Origin: Artemia franciscana
Taxonomy: Eukaryota; Arthropoda; Branchiopoda; Anostraca; Artemiidae
Length of the DNA: 64,000 bases
Direction: 5' to 3'
Assembly (NCBI RefSeq): GCF_032884065.1
Contig: NW_027063679.1
Span: forward strand, 310,001 to 374,000
A model generated the notes under the pieces. It was not told where the DNA came from, ran no database searches, and worked only from the letters and a program-made list of their open reading frames with translations. A program made the translations under genes and the position numbers. Below, in pieces: positions 13,626 to 26,005 of this stretch (its first letter is position 1; every line of letters begins with the position of its first letter).

Positions 13626-15700
13626 AGAAGACTACTACTACTACTGCTAGCAACTCAACGCATCCCCAAGCCACCTAAGGCCAACACAGCTACGCACACT
13701 CCTCCTCCATCCCAATCTATTCATAGCCTCCGACTTTACCCCTTCCCAAGAAGTTCCAATTTCCTTTAAATCATTCTTTATGACATCCTTCCACCACAGA
13801 CGAGGACGACCTGCTTTCCGTTTAGCCCTAGACGGTCGGCCAATAAGGACAATCTTCGGCAATCTGTCATCCTTCATCCGCAGAACGTGCCCTGACCATC
13901 TCAACCTTTCTTTCATTATAATCCTGTAAAGCGGGATTGGAACCACACTTTTTGAACAGCCTACTGTTTGAAATACGATCAGTCAGCCAGGTACCAAGAA
14001 ATATACTTCGCCAGGTTTTCTGGAAAACATCTAGTAAATCTTCATCTGCTTTTCAGAGCGCCCATGCTTCAGACCACTGTCATCACCATGTCTTCCAGTA
14101 TTCTAAACTTGGTTTGCAGACTTATCTTCCTATTCTTCCAAACTTTTTTTAATTGAGAAAAAACACCCCTAGTCTTGGCTATTCTACTTTTAACATCTTC
14201 ACTGCTCTCACCTTCTTTACTAACAATATTACCAAGGTAAGTGAAGCTGCCGACCTAATCAATCTTTTCGTTACCCAGCATCACCTTTTCATCTCCACTT
14301 ATTCTTAGTCTTCTTAACATCAATTTTCGAATCTATTCTAGGACCCTGAACTCGCAAACCTCTAGAAGTTCATTCATTTTGCTCACACTTTCATCTAGGA
14401 TCAGCATAATCTAAGTCCAGGAAATTTCATTCCGTGGTCTCCCATTGCCTTTCCTGTGCTCCTTAAGACAAAGTCCATCAACTTGGTCCTTTTAAAGGGG
14501 GATAGAACACAACCCTACGTAACTCCTGATCTAATACAAAACCAGCTGCTAACCTCATTTTCTACCTTAACCTCATTATTTTCGTACATAGCACTAATCA
14601 CTTTAATGTATTTGTCTGGTATACCACGTAAGGATAGTACCTTTGCTATAGCTCTCTTATCAACGGAATTGAACGCTTGCTCATAATCAACAAACTGTGG
14701 ACCAAACGTGTTTGACAACTAAGTCACTTCTCAATTATTAACCTGAGAGTAAAAATTTGGTCGACAAATCCTCTACATTTTCTAAAACCGCACTGTTCTT
14801 CTCTTACTGTGTCTATAGCATCTCTCAGTCTATAAAGTACCATATTACTAAGTAATTTGCCACCTACAGAGACCAGACTAATGCCTCGAAAATTACAGCA
14901 CCTTCTCGTATCACCTCGCTTATACAGTGGTTTAATCAAGGTTTTTCCTAAAATCGTTGGGTACTTCCCTTTTTTCAAAACTCATATTCAAACTCTTCAA
15001 TCACTTATTTCTAACCTCGGAGCCATCATATTTAAGAAACTCGTTTAGCCCACTATCAGCACCTGCAACCTTATTATTTTTAACTTTTTTTTTTACTGTC
15101 ACTAATTCTTCCTCACAAAATAAATCTTGCTTCACATCGAAGGCATCACAAACTTTTTCATTTTCATCTATATCTTTTCCTGAAACTGTATCTCGATTTA
15201 GCACATTCTCAAAATGTTCCGCCCATCTCTCTTTAACTCTTTCCTTATCACTAAATGTGGCCTCGTTCCTGTTTTAACTGGGACATTTCTGGGTTGACTA
15301 CTCCCTCTCTATTTATTAACATGCCAGTGCAATGTTTTACTATTATGCCGTCTAGCTACATATTCCAGATCCATGGCCTCCACTTCACACCTCCTTAGTT
15401 CATATTCTAATACTTATCTTTACATTCCTTTTGTCTTTATATCATCTATTGCTCATATAAATCTTGTATAAACCCCTCCGCCTCTCTATTAAACATAAAG
15501 CTTTTTCACTAATATTCCTAGATACAGTCTTAACTTTTTTCCTTAAGACACCATCAGCAATTTCACAAATTGCTTTTCTAAAATTATTCCAACCATCTTC
15601 CATATTGTCAAACTTTAAACTCTCAAGTTTAGTACTCGATTGTTCCTGGAAAGTTTCTCTCAAATTCTCATTCTGAAGTCACAAACATCGTGACTTCCCA
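13626..15700 (-). mobile_element. RTE-like LINE (family B), near-complete reverse transcriptase region, degenerate
   Basis: Reading down the minus strand: a pre-RT linker (NISEKALCLIERRRGLYK, 15663-15442), FEHVLNRDTVSG with NNKVAGADSGLNEFLKY (15204-15001), KTLIKPLYKRGD and QCGFRKCRGFVDQIF (14978-14724), FVDYEQAFNSVDKRA with GIPDKYIKVISAMYENN (14718-14515), then the C-terminal block LRWSGHVLRMKDDRLPK and AGRPRLWWKDVIK (13946-13647). It ends at a (TAG)n tail at 13626-13648, the typical simple-repeat 3' end. The copy is broken by frameshifts, and its endonuclease is not seen. Confidence 0.88.
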
Positions 15701-16194
15701 GGAGGTAGTTACCCTTCCGAAATTTCAGCTTTAAATTAACCTTAGACACTACTAGATGGTGATCTTTACTTTCAACATCAATAAAAGCACTCCTATATAC
15801 CCTAGTATCTTGTATTGATCCTGCCAGTCTTCAGTTTACCATGGCATAATCTATAAGGTTTGCTGTCTTAGCATAACATGAGTGTCATGTCAACTCATGA
15901 GCCATTTAAATGACCAAACACCATATTGGTTATGACTAGATTGTTATACGTACACAATTGCAAGTCTGTAGCCATTACTGGCTAAGTTACATTCCATTAA
16001 ACTATGCAAGACAGAGTGAGATACAATTGAGCCAATGGCTCCCCATCATCTGATTGGGTAACTGAAGTATTATACATTACTAGCAACCTAACTTATGTAG
16101 CTACCTGATTCTCTGAGGTTCGTTTCTTACCATTAAACTAAGAAAAAGCCATCGACTTTTTCCTGTTCGTAATATAAATGTTCTGCACACCTCA

Positions 16195-16905
16195 ACCGGG
16201 TTGTAGCGGTATCTAGCAAACTAGTAAGAGACGATCACGCCCTATAGTAAAAATGAAAGAGGTCATAACTCCTAAAAATAGAATCAACGTTATAACCCAT
16301 AACCTCTAAAAATAGATAAAAAAAACAAACAAAGTAGACGAAGTATTAGAATCGCCTTGTCCGAAAACCATGTATAGAAAACTTATAGTCTTTTGGCTTG
16401 AACAACAAGGGAAATATATTGGCTTGAAAATCAAGAAAAATTGCTTGAACTACGATATTCCGCATCGACAGCAGATTTATTTTTCTTTCCGTTTTTCCCC
16501 ACAGCTTGTTGAGCACTGGAACACAATAGAGAGATGTTAAGGGGCTTATTTTAAAGAAAAATGTTGTGTTTAGAAACATTTTGTAATTAACAAAAACAAT
16601 TTTTGAATATAAAATAATTTTTTACGAAAAAACCACATTTTCATGGTAAGGATTGATGAATGACGGCATGCTCGTGGGGATTTAATCATCAAAATAGACA
16701 GCTGATTTTCAAGCCAATGTATTTCCCTTGTTGTTCAAACCAAGGGACGGTAAGTTTCTTATATAGGGATTTCGGACAAGGCGTTTCTAATAGTGTACTT
16801 CGTTTTTATCTGATTCTAGTTCTAGGAGTTATGGACTATTTCATTTTTTACTATGGGGCGTGATCGTCTCCAACTAGACTACTAGCTACCGCTGCAACCC
16901 GGAAT
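16195..16905. mobile_element. Foldback element with long terminal inverted repeats
   Basis: The sequence 16195-16470 (starting ccgggttgtagcggta) reappears inverted at 16655-16905 (ending taccgctgcaacccgg), over about 250-270 bp and diverged. The spacer is about 190 bp. It encodes nothing recognisable. I found no clear target duplication. A further partial copy lies at 18030-18570. Long inverted repeats with a noncoding core fit a nonautonomous foldback/MITE element. Confidence 0.75.
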
Positions 16906-16950
16906 TGGTAATGCTACTGCTGCATTATTGATGAAATTTACTTAAAACAG

Positions 16951-17299
16951 TTATAGTCAGGTCGCACAGCCGTCTCCCCATATTGCATCTTGGATACTAG
17001 ATAATGCAGATATAGATCAGCGCTACACAGTTTATGCTCAGCTTGAACGACATATCCATGTAAACGTGTTTGCCAGCCAATTTGACAAATTTCCTAACGC
17101 TTTTAAGATAGGAGAGAAGTTTAATAACAAAATATTTGGAGAACTTAAACCAGAGGAATATCTAATCATGATAGATGAGAATATAGCCCTGCTGGATAAA
17201 ATAGAGAATAACAGTAATTGGCCAGAAGGCCTACAACAAGAAACTGAAGAGCCAACACAAGATACCAAATCTGGCGACGAAGAAGCAACAAATGTTTAA
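16951..17299 (+). CDS. Terminal coding exon of an unidentified host gene
   Basis: An acidic, non-repetitive frame follows an acceptor (aaaacag, AG at 16949-16950; alternatives end at 16956 and 16960) and runs to a TAA at 17297-17299, about 115 codons. It contains ASWILDNADIDQRYTVYAQL, then ASQFDKFPNAFKIGEKFNN and LKPEEYLIMIDENIALLDKI, and ends in a Glu/Asp/Thr-rich tail. An internal in-frame stop upstream of the acceptor supports a splice border. Amino-acid use looks like a real soluble protein, unlike the LINE debris around it. I do not recognise the family. It sits 46 bp after the foldback element, and its upstream exons were not found. Confidence 0.5.
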
Positions 17300-18030
17300 G
17301 TTAACCAACAGAAAATACATAAATTTGTGAGGAAAATTAATATATTTTTCTTATGAATTTCGTTCACAGCTCACCAAAAGAACAACTAATATTCTAAGAA
17401 TATTATATTTCCTCAGCTAAATCACAACCCAAATGAGTTATTTAGGCAGTTTTTTCGTCGATTTTTTTCGTTTCATTTTGTCTCTTCTCTCGTTTTTTAT
17501 TCTTTTCTCCATTTATCCAATCCATCATTCCAGAAAGGAAATATCCACCCCCCCCCCATATTACCTAGCTATGTATTTTCTTAATTTTTGAGTCCCTTTG
17601 ACCCTTTTGCCTACTTTCGCATAAGAGAGCTTTATGGTCGAAGCTGAAGAGATACAAGAGAAGAAAAAAAAAAACATCTGAACTTAAAAGATCCCGAAAT
17701 GCTTAATTGTTGGTGCAAAGTAGTTTTCACACAATATAAATTTTGGGTTTTCGACAAAGAATTGATAAGAAAAAATGAAACACATCGTCACTTCAGAATA
17801 ATATGAATGAGATTCAACTCACTTAGTATTTACATGGTAAAGAGTGATGTGTCTTCTATGTAATAATTATTGCTTTTGAGTAAAAGCTGTTAGAATCAAG
17901 CGATATTTCCTTTTTTTTTAAAGAGAACTATTCTCATTTAAAGGAAATTATTATCTTCAGATTCCTACAGCAACAAAAAAAAAAATAATGAAAATAAAAA
18001 AAAACACCATGAAACCTCAAAAAATGGCGC
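17300..18030. other. AT-rich noncoding DNA
   Basis: This may include the 3' UTR of the preceding exon. Poly-A and poly-T runs only. Confidence 0.4.
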
Positions 18031-18570
18031 TTGATCGAAAAAATGTAGACTGTTTGAATTGTCATGGTCAAAATGCTTTGCCATAAACTTATAGTCTTCT
18101 GGCTTGAACAACACGGAAAACCACTTTTTGCATGGGTAACACTGTTGTGCCCTTTCTTATCTTTCCTTTATATTTCCCAACTGCTAGTGGGGCATAGAAA
18201 AATCATTGAGAGGGGTTTTAAACACCTCTCTATGATATGTTTGAGGGGTCGCTTTGAAAGCAATGGGTATATAGGCGTGTTTTTGCAATTAACAAAACAC
18301 AAAGCTAGATATTACATCCAGTTTTTTGAAAAAAAACTGATTTATTGGGGTTGTAGTGGTAGCTAGCAACCTAGTAAGAGACAATCACGCCCCATAGTAA
18401 AAAATGAAATAGCCTTTAACTCCAAAAACTAGAATTAGATAAAAAAAAAACAAAATACAGTATCAGAAACGCCTTGTCCAAAACCCCAATATAGGAAACT
18501 TACCATCCCTTGGCTTGAACAACAAAGCAAATATACTGGCTTGAAAATCAATAAAAGTGGCTACAACCAT
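18030..18570. mobile_element. Second, rearranged copy of the foldback element
   Basis: The terminal repeat restarts at about 18347 (gttgtagtggtagctagc) and continues with acaatcacgccccatag and, near 18505, the ttggcttgaacaacaa block seen at 16395 and 16730. An inner piece with ttctggcttgaacaacac also occurs at 18090-18115. This looks like an incomplete or internally deleted copy. Confidence 0.65.
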
Positions 18571-18784
18571 GATATTCTCCATATATGGCATCTTTTTTGG
18601 TTTTTTTCTTCTTCTACTTCTTTTCCTCAGATAGCGAGTCACTGGACCATCGTAGTGAGCTCTTTAATAGCTCATTCTAAAGGAAATAGATAAGGTAAAA
18701 ACCTTTTCTAATTTACAACTTTGAAAAATACTCGAAAATTTTAGAATTTACATTAAAGAACGAACTATAACCCCTTGCCAATCA

Positions 18785-21700
18785 CCAGTCAATCAATCAT
18801 TTTATTAATATTAAAACACTATTACAAACGTAAATAAGTTATTTGGCCCAAAAAGCTTTGCTTGTTATTGGCCATACAACATAATAATAAAGCACAAAAA
18901 GAACCATAAATAATACCCTAAATCAAACAATACACATGAAATAAAGATGAAGGAGAATAAACACTAGCATAAAGTAAAAAATGGAAGTAATTATAATAAT
19001 AGAAATAGGCAGAAACCAAGAAAGTAGAGAAACAGGAAACACCAAGTTTACATTAGAACATCAGAAAAAAAGAAAGAAAAAAAAGACAAGTATACAAGGA
19101 CTTTAAAAGTTAAGAAGATTCCTGAAACAATTTCATAAAGAAAAGTAGAGAGATATGTCAGTAGGGCAAAAATCCCAAAAAGGAGAAACAATAAGAAAAG
19201 AAAAAACAAGGAAAATTAAAACAAAGGAGAAAGAGAGAAATTACTAAACTGGAAAGACCTGACCAAAAACTACCTTTGAAAAAAGGTATAAAGGGACATC
19301 TGGAAGGATTGAGTACCATAATGGAACTGATTTATAAACAGGAGACCTCTGGGCTGCTGTAGATGATCGCTTGGGTAGAATAAATCTGCGAGAAGAACTA
19401 TGTAAAAAAGAAGAGTACCTACCGGAGCCTGTTCATTAAAAAAAATGTTGCAGAGGTGTTGGAAGTGTGCCTAGAAAAGCAGACCATGCTAAATAAAGAT
19501 TACTTTAACCCAGAATACAATCCAGCAGAGTTATTCCAGTATCATTATAAATATCAGAGGAAGGGGAAAGCTGAGGGAGGAGAAGAGTAGCCTTCACTGC
19601 TCTATTTTGGGCTCTCTGATGTGGGCAGAGAAGAGATTTATTAGTACTATCCCAGATAGAGCAGCAATAAGAAAGGTAAGGAAAAATAAAAGCATAACAT
19701 CTAGAGGGAGAAATCAGTTAACCCAGTGCAACATTGAAGACTGGCGGAGGATTAGGGAACGGGTGTGAGTTATATGCGGTTTAAAAGAAAGAAAACAGTC
19801 ATGATACACCCCAAAAAATTTCACCATAGTAGCTTGTGGTATAATAATGTTCCCATAAGTCAGGGTGATTGGCTTCTGCATGTCTCTCATGAAATTGACA
19901 ATGGCACTCTTCCAGCTGTTAAGAGCCATACCATTTGATCAGCACCAATCCTTTACTTTATCAAAAAGACTTAAACTATGAAAGTGGCAGACGGCTGGTC
20001 CACTGCAGCAATAAAAAGTTACTGTCATCAGCAAGAAGAACAGGGTGAACATGGGAATAAAGACGTTAACAAGATTGTTAATGTAAATTAAAAACGAAAG
20101 TGGTCCAAGCACAGAACCCTGTGGGACACCATTCAATATAGGGAAAATAGAAGAAGAAGAACCAAAATATACTGAGATCTCCCTGACAGATAAGACCTTA
20201 ACCATTCTAGTGGGAATCCATGCACTTCAAATAAAGATGTTTTAGACAAAAGAACAAAGTGGTCAACCATATCAAAGGCCTTTGAAACATCAATCAACAG
20301 ACCCAAAACAAACAAGCCCTTCTCCAAATTAACATGCACAAACTCTGTTGCATCATAGAAGGTAGAGAAAGTGGGACCAAACCATACTGATGGTTAGTTA
20401 TGAGAGAATTTCCTGCAGTTGTATTAGTACTAAATACCAATGAAGATCTACAATACACTACTTATTCAAAAACCTTAGAGATGACGGGATGAAGAGAAAT
20501 AGGTCTATAGTTTGAAAATAGAGATGAATTACCTTTTTTATGCGAAGGTACAACAGTAGCAACTTTGAATAAATAAGGAAAAATACCAAAAGAAAGAGAG
20601 AGGTTAATTATGTGTGAGATGGGGTTAGAAACAAACTGACCAACTTTTTTAAGGACATTATTACTGAAACCAAAACTATCAAGCGAATGGCTACTAGGAA
20701 GGTGAGAAATAATACTAGAAATCTCAGTAGCACTACATGGGGACAGGAAAAAAGACTTTTCTGCCAAGGAAAAATAACGTACTCTACTCTGAGGTGGAAT
20801 GAGAACTGAAGGAAGTGTGGTGAAATACGAATTGAAGGCACTTGCTAAGGATTTGTTGTCCACAATGGGTCCATCATTTTTCCTATAAAGACATGGGGAA
20901 GACTGTTTGAGTTCCTTGCAGAAAAGAGCTTCATTAACTGCAGTCTGAGCCGTGCACAAATTCCCCTTACAATCATTAATTTGATGTGAAAAATACAGAT
21001 TTTTGCTTCGCAAACTGAAGAAGTGAGCACATTTTTATAATGTTTATACTTCAAAAGATCATCCCGTGTCTTACTTTTACATGTAGCCTTGAACAAAGAC
21101 GCCTTCATATGTGTTGCATTGATCAGACCTCTAGAAATCTATGGGCATTTGGGCCTAGAATTCCTTGGCCTCTTTCTAAGAGGAAAGTGCTTATCCAACA
21201 GAGATTCCATACAACACAAAAATAAGCAAGTTGCATATTCAACATCATTAGGCTCAAGAACACTAGATCAATCATTACTCTGAAGACTGTGCATTAAGTT
21301 AGAAATGTCTTTCTCTGTATAAGTTCTAAAAAAATGACTCATATTTCTCACCCACAGTAATCTCTGTTTTAGGCACAAATAGTGATCAGAAACATCAGTG
21401 AAAACTAGACCAGAAGTGAACTTCAAAATAGGACAATGAGAAATGAAAATATTATCTGCTAAACTGGCAGAATTTCTTGTAGGGTCAACACAAGAAGGAA
21501 AGAAATTGAAGGAAGTAGCCCAGAAGAAGAAAGTACATAAAAAAAATGGTCACATTCATCACTTGATCCAACATTTAAAATACTACAATTAAAATGTTTC
21601 AAAACACAAATTCGTTTTTTTAGAGAAAGTCCCCACACCAGAAAGCTGATCAAGCAAATTGCAGAACAGATGTGTTGGACAAGGAGGGGGCTTATAAAAC

Positions 21701-22430
21701 AAACAAACAGTATCACACACAAACTGTCTTGTCAGATCAATGACAAGAGAACAAACTGTCTTACTGTTAGACACCACTGATTGTAGACGAAGATTCAAGG
21801 TCAGATTGCCTATTAAATTTAATATTAGATTTTATAAATAAAGAAATACCCCCAGAACACTTTGTTACTATTCTAGGGACATGACCAGCAATATAACCAT
21901 GCATATCATCAGCTGTTAAATTTTCTCTATCAGATAACCATGTTTTTGTTAAGCCTGTGACATCAAAAGGACAAGAATTAACACACAATAAATACGATTT
22001 CAGACTATCCCACTTATCTCTTATCCCATGCACATTCAAACAAAATACATTAAAGCTACTATTTAAAGAGAGTGAGAGAATAATTTTATTACAATAGTCA
22101 GTAGTAGTGTGATAATTGTAACTAGAATTAACCATAGATTCAAGAAGAGGGTCAAATGTGTGTGCCTCCTGTTTACCAGTAATACTTAGTTGATCAAAGA
22201 TAATTGAATTAAGAATTGAAGAATTTAAAAGAAAAGAGAAATTACCCAGATATAGTAAACATGACAAATGCATACAATATCTTCACAAATGAACAACAAT
22301 ATCCATGCAAACAGGCTGAAGTAGCAGAGGTTGGATTGAAAGGTAAAACATATAGGCAACAAAGGAGAAAACATCTTCAAGAACAAAGAACAATAACAAA
22401 CTACAGAGTTCATTCAAAGTTCAAAAGTTA
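18785..22430 (-). mobile_element. LINE (family D, CR1-superfamily-like), near full length, degenerate
   Basis: Reading down the minus strand: an endonuclease start (FNVFCLNVHGIRDKWDSLKS, 22273-21767), a second endonuclease piece (21798-21459), a linker (21108-20845), then reverse transcriptase blocks AFNSYFTTLPSV and KVATVVPSHKKGN-NYRPISL (21013-20462), LLIDVSKAFDMVDHFVLL (20339-20133), ILNGVPQGSVLGPLSFLIYI (20205-19939) and a C-terminal piece (19929-19714). The expected YADD block is damaged. The 3' end near 18785 carries tgattgatt-type repeats, as in CR1/L2-group tails. Roughly seven frame breaks make it inactive. Confidence 0.88.
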
Positions 22431-23570
22431 ATAACAAACAAGGACAAAGACAAAAGGGTAGGGGGAGGGATGGCTTGTGATATATCATAAGAACAACTTT
22501 AACCACAAAAAAGCATAAAAGTAGCAATCCAAAAATGTTTCTCTAGTAAATATGTAGAGAAGCATGTCTCTGGAGAGAGACTTGCTGAAAAAGACTTTAT
22601 AGATTGCTAATTTCATGCTCTTTTTTACAATTAAAGTTGTGTTTGTAGTAATTCATCAAACCTCCCTTCACCTTATGGTCCCACATATAGCCCTAGACTG
22701 TATGAAAATGTGACATAAAATAGCAATAGTGGTACAAGATTCCTTATTTTGTACTTCTTCAAACACGATATAACTAGATATTATCCTGACAAGGCCCCTG
22801 CTCCTAAATGGACACATAATAGCCCTAATAATATGTGTATTTGTTGCTTTTTTATTGACTGATCTGTTGTAAAACTAGTTACAATGGGTAGGCTAAAGAT
22901 ATCCAGAGTATCCTAAGTTATTTCACTGAATATTGTAAAAAAAATATATTCTGAATGAGCTAATATATGAGTAATTATAGAAGTAAACCATGATAGTCTG
23001 ATTAAATAAATATGCTTTACAGCCTATATACATTGAGAATTTCATTAGGCTATTTTAGGCCTAGTGTTTTTTCAGTCTGATTGCCAATTTGTTTTCATGC
23101 TACATATGAGATTATACATGTTTCTAAAAGTTCAGAGAGCAGATATAAAGAGCCCAGATATGATTCTGGGAAAAAAGTGGATTTTGTTGATCAATTTTGT
23201 CAAACTTGACAAAGGTAAGCATGAATTACAGATACCTTGCCTTTAACCATTGAGTGAGCTAAGCAGATAAACTTTCTTTTTACCATAATCCCCAAACAGT
23301 TATTCACAAATGATAAACAGAAAATGCCAAGTCACAGTAGATTAATATTCATATAACTGCAAAAAGTACAAAAATTAGCACAACTTTCAAATACATTATA
23401 CTACATTACATTCATTAAAACAAAGGAATATCTGCACTCACTTTGGCCATCCATCTCCCACTGCTGTTTAAAATGGTTTAAGACCAATCTACAAAAAGCA
23501 ATAAGAACACACTATAAAAGACTGACAGGAAGCAAAACAGAGTTTCATCATCTGTTATTTGTTCTGTTAT
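22430..23570. other. AT-rich noncoding DNA
   Basis: No exon, repeat unit or element recognised. Confidence 0.35.
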
Positions 23571-23574
23571 TATG

Positions 23575-23680
23575 TTTTTTGTACAATTGTACAATACCTC
23601 ACAATTTGTATACTTTGTACAATACCTGTACAGATAGTACAATACATATTGTACAATTTGTACAATACCTGTCATTTTAC
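23575..23680. repeat. Minisatellite of tgtacaatacct-like units
   Basis: About six imperfect copies of a 12- to 20-base unit containing the palindrome TTGTACAA. A 146-codon minus frame crosses it and is not credible. Confidence 0.7.
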
Positions 23681-23981
23681 AATTATGGAGAAAACTGAGG
23701 TAGGAAAAAGAAGATCTTAAATCTCTAATTTGCCATTCACCTTTGCGTCTTAAATGCAAAGGGTAAATGGTGTTTTGCTCTGAAAAATGAACAAGAAAGG
23801 CTATGCATGAAAGAGACAAAACGCAAGATAAATGATAAAAATAAGAACATAATCTGTGTCTATTACATTGCTTTTTATGTGAACATTCCACTCTGACCAT
23901 GCAGTAACTCAGCTGCACTGGTAGACACTAATGCTCCTTATAGCTTCTTTCTGAGGGGCTGGTCAACTGTCAGTGTATCTG

Positions 23982-24041
23982 CAGTAACTCTGGCTCATTT
24001 CAATCCAAGTTTTGTCTGAATTGTAGAGGCCAGAGTTACTG
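23982..24041. repeat. 13-bp inverted repeat
   Basis: The sequence cagtaactctggc at 23982-23994 is repeated inverted at 24029-24041. It lies just downstream, on the minus strand, of the candidate exon ending near 24042. Confidence 0.65.
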
Positions 24042-24236
24042 TTACCAAACGATTCCTTCTGTCTTAATTTCCTTGAGTAAGCTACAGTCAAAATCACAAG
24101 GAATACAAATTTTGCAAAGTTTGGGAACCATTTGTTTCCATGGAGGTCCCTTCAACTCAAAGCTGATTTCCAGTAATACATAGCTGTCACAGTCAGTTTC
24201 CTCATTGTGGACACTCTGAATGTTCCCACCTCTCTC
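24042..24236 (-). CDS. Possible exon of an unidentified gene
   Basis: A minus-strand frame of normal composition reads NIQSVHNEETDCDSYVLLEI, then KQMVPKLCKICIPCDFDCS and KTEGIVW before a stop. A TTTG|GTAACAG site at the end may be a donor. It pairs with the frame 400 bp upstream. I cannot name the family; a decayed gene or transposon frame is equally possible. Confidence 0.25.
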   Translation of the reverse strand, partial: ERGGNIQSVHNEETDCDSYVLLEISFELKGPPWKQMVPKLCKICIPCDFDCSLLKEIKTEGIVW

Positions 24237-24404
24237 TGTCAATGGCATGTCTCAGCCACCCTGGCAGTGCATAGTGTCTTAGATATGGGGCAAGGGTGGG
24301 TGGATTTGGTGACTTTTGGAGCATTTTCAGGTTCAATAAAACTTACCACCTCAAAGATATTGTCAAAACTGGGTCATTTCTGTATCAGAGCCTCTTTATA
24401 AAAA

Positions 24405-24689
24405 TTGCAGGCTGACAAATAAACTTTTTCCAGTCTTGGCTTTTAACTTCTCCTTTTTGTTGTCTGGCTGCTCACAAGTTTCTGTATCACTGGGTAACTT
24501 GGCAATTTCTTCTGCTGCACCTAAGCCAAGGTAAATATTTTTCATAGGAAGGCTCTCCAAACTATTTTCAGAATCAATGGTCAGACCCTTTTCTTGAACA
24601 TACTTGGTGGTCACAAAATTTTGCAACAAAGTCTTTATAGCCCAACTGTCCTTTAATTTTCTCTTAGATAAAGATGTGCTGACAAGTCA
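24405..24689 (-). CDS. Possible exon of an unidentified gene
   Basis: An acceptor-like cacactgacttgtcag ends at about 24690 and opens a frame reading SKRKLKDSWAIKTLLQNFVT, then VQEKGLTIDSENSLESLPMK and NIYLGLGAAEEIAKL, followed by a charged Lys/Glu-rich segment. It resembles helical linker sequence before NACHT-type domains only vaguely; that is a guess, not a call. It probably belongs with the frame at 24042-24236. Confidence 0.3.
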
Positions 24690-24726
24690 GTGTGAACAAC
24701 AAAAATAAAACAAAATCATGACATTA

Positions 24727-24765
24727 CAAGATGTCATGTAAACAAGATGTTTACATGACATCTTG
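24727..24765. repeat. Perfect 17-bp-stem hairpin
   Basis: Arms 24727-24743 and 24749-24765 are exact reverse complements around a 5-base loop. A short direct duplication (taatccattatgtcc) follows at 24827-24860. Confidence 0.85.
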
Positions 24766-25019
24766 CCCACCCCAGATTTTCCTGGGGGCCCAAGCTTCCA
24801 CCACAAAGGGCCCTTTGCCAGCCATAATAATCCATTATGTCCAACATAATCCATTATGTCCTATTGATTTGAAATTACTGCAAGCCTATTAACCAAAGAG
24901 CATAATTACTTGACAACCCTTGGGGTAATTATGCTATTTGCTATTGATTATTGTAAACTTTGAAAGTAGGTAAGATACATAATAAAATTCTCGAGTTCTG
25001 TCAAATGCCCATTTCCTAG

Positions 25020-25108
25020 ATGATTACGCGACACGAAGTGAGTCGGGGGGGGGGGGGGCAAGATGGAGTTTATGCCCACCCCAAGATTTGGTCCAAATGG
25101 CGCCTCTG
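25020..25108. mobile_element. hAT terminal fragment
   Basis: It closely matches 59705-59787: gacacgaagtga, a G tract, then gcccaccccaag and aaatggcgcctctg. The last bases, read inverted as CAGAGGCGCC, have the form of a hAT terminal inverted repeat. No partner terminus is seen, so it is a remnant or a one-ended fragment. Confidence 0.65.
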
Positions 25109-25690
25109 TAGAATTCCCGAGCAGGTACATGTTAAAGGACATTCATTTAATTTATTAGCAACCTATTTACCATAACCAAAGGTAGGTGGGCTGATAAACT
25201 AGGTGATGTATTTAAAGTTTTTGGGCTAAGATTACCATCTGCTCAATTCACTTAGTGTTGGTATAAGTTGGGACCTAGAACCAACTGCGAAAAGCATAAG
25301 AACAGAAAACAAATACCAATTACAAGAGTGCAATATGGGTTAATGTTGCCACCCATTACTTTCAGTTCTACAGAACAAGTACAGACAAAGTCTAGTTTTA
25401 GTCATATTTTTTTCAATTTGTAATAATTTTGAATGTTCACATATGTGCCAAACAATTCAAATTGTGCTACCTCAACTGCCTGTGATGTGGCTGCATTCCT
25501 TTGTCCCAGAAAATGATCCTTAAAAGACCACATCCATATAAAAATAAAGAATGACCAAAGAGTAAAGATTTCTAGGGATTGAAGATTTTTGGCAGTTTTG
25601 GTATCTCCTTTATTTTGTCAAAAGATTGATTAGAAATTTGGTAGATGTCCCAAAAATCAGTAGAAGTGTAAACACTAATGCTGATTAGAC
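25109..25690. other. AT-rich noncoding DNA
   Basis: No recognised feature. Confidence 0.35.
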
Positions 25691-25694
25691 AGTA

Positions 25695-26005
25695 AATTTA
25701 TAGCAGTTCATATAAATGACTTACCAATAAAGTAAAAATACCACTTGATGCCTTTTTTATGCTCTTTATTGAATATAATAATCACTTCTACCATAAATTC
25801 AAATTTAAGCACTTTTTAACCTAACCTTATAATAAATAATTTTAGCACTGAGAAAATGTAGCATTATTTTTTTTAGAAAGATCAAAAAAAGATGGTGCTG
25901 AGAAAACATAGTATTATTTTGTGGAAAACAAGTGATAACTTATACTTTCATTGAAAATTTGTCATTTTAAGAGCTCAAAAAGACTTAAATTTGAATTTGT
26001 GGTAG
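25695..26005. mobile_element. Palindromic MITE-like repeat, copy 1
   Basis: The left side (cttctaccataaattcaaat then taagcacttttt, near 25785-25820) recurs inverted at the right side (ttaaatttgaatttgtggta, near 25985-26005). The core holds a duplicated gctgagaaaa block. The whole unit reappears inverted at 30250-30560. Confidence 0.65.

Noticed and set aside
23478..23918. 146-codon minus-strand frame
   Set aside because: Crosses a tgtacaat minisatellite, is Cys/Tyr-rich and has no recognisable domain.
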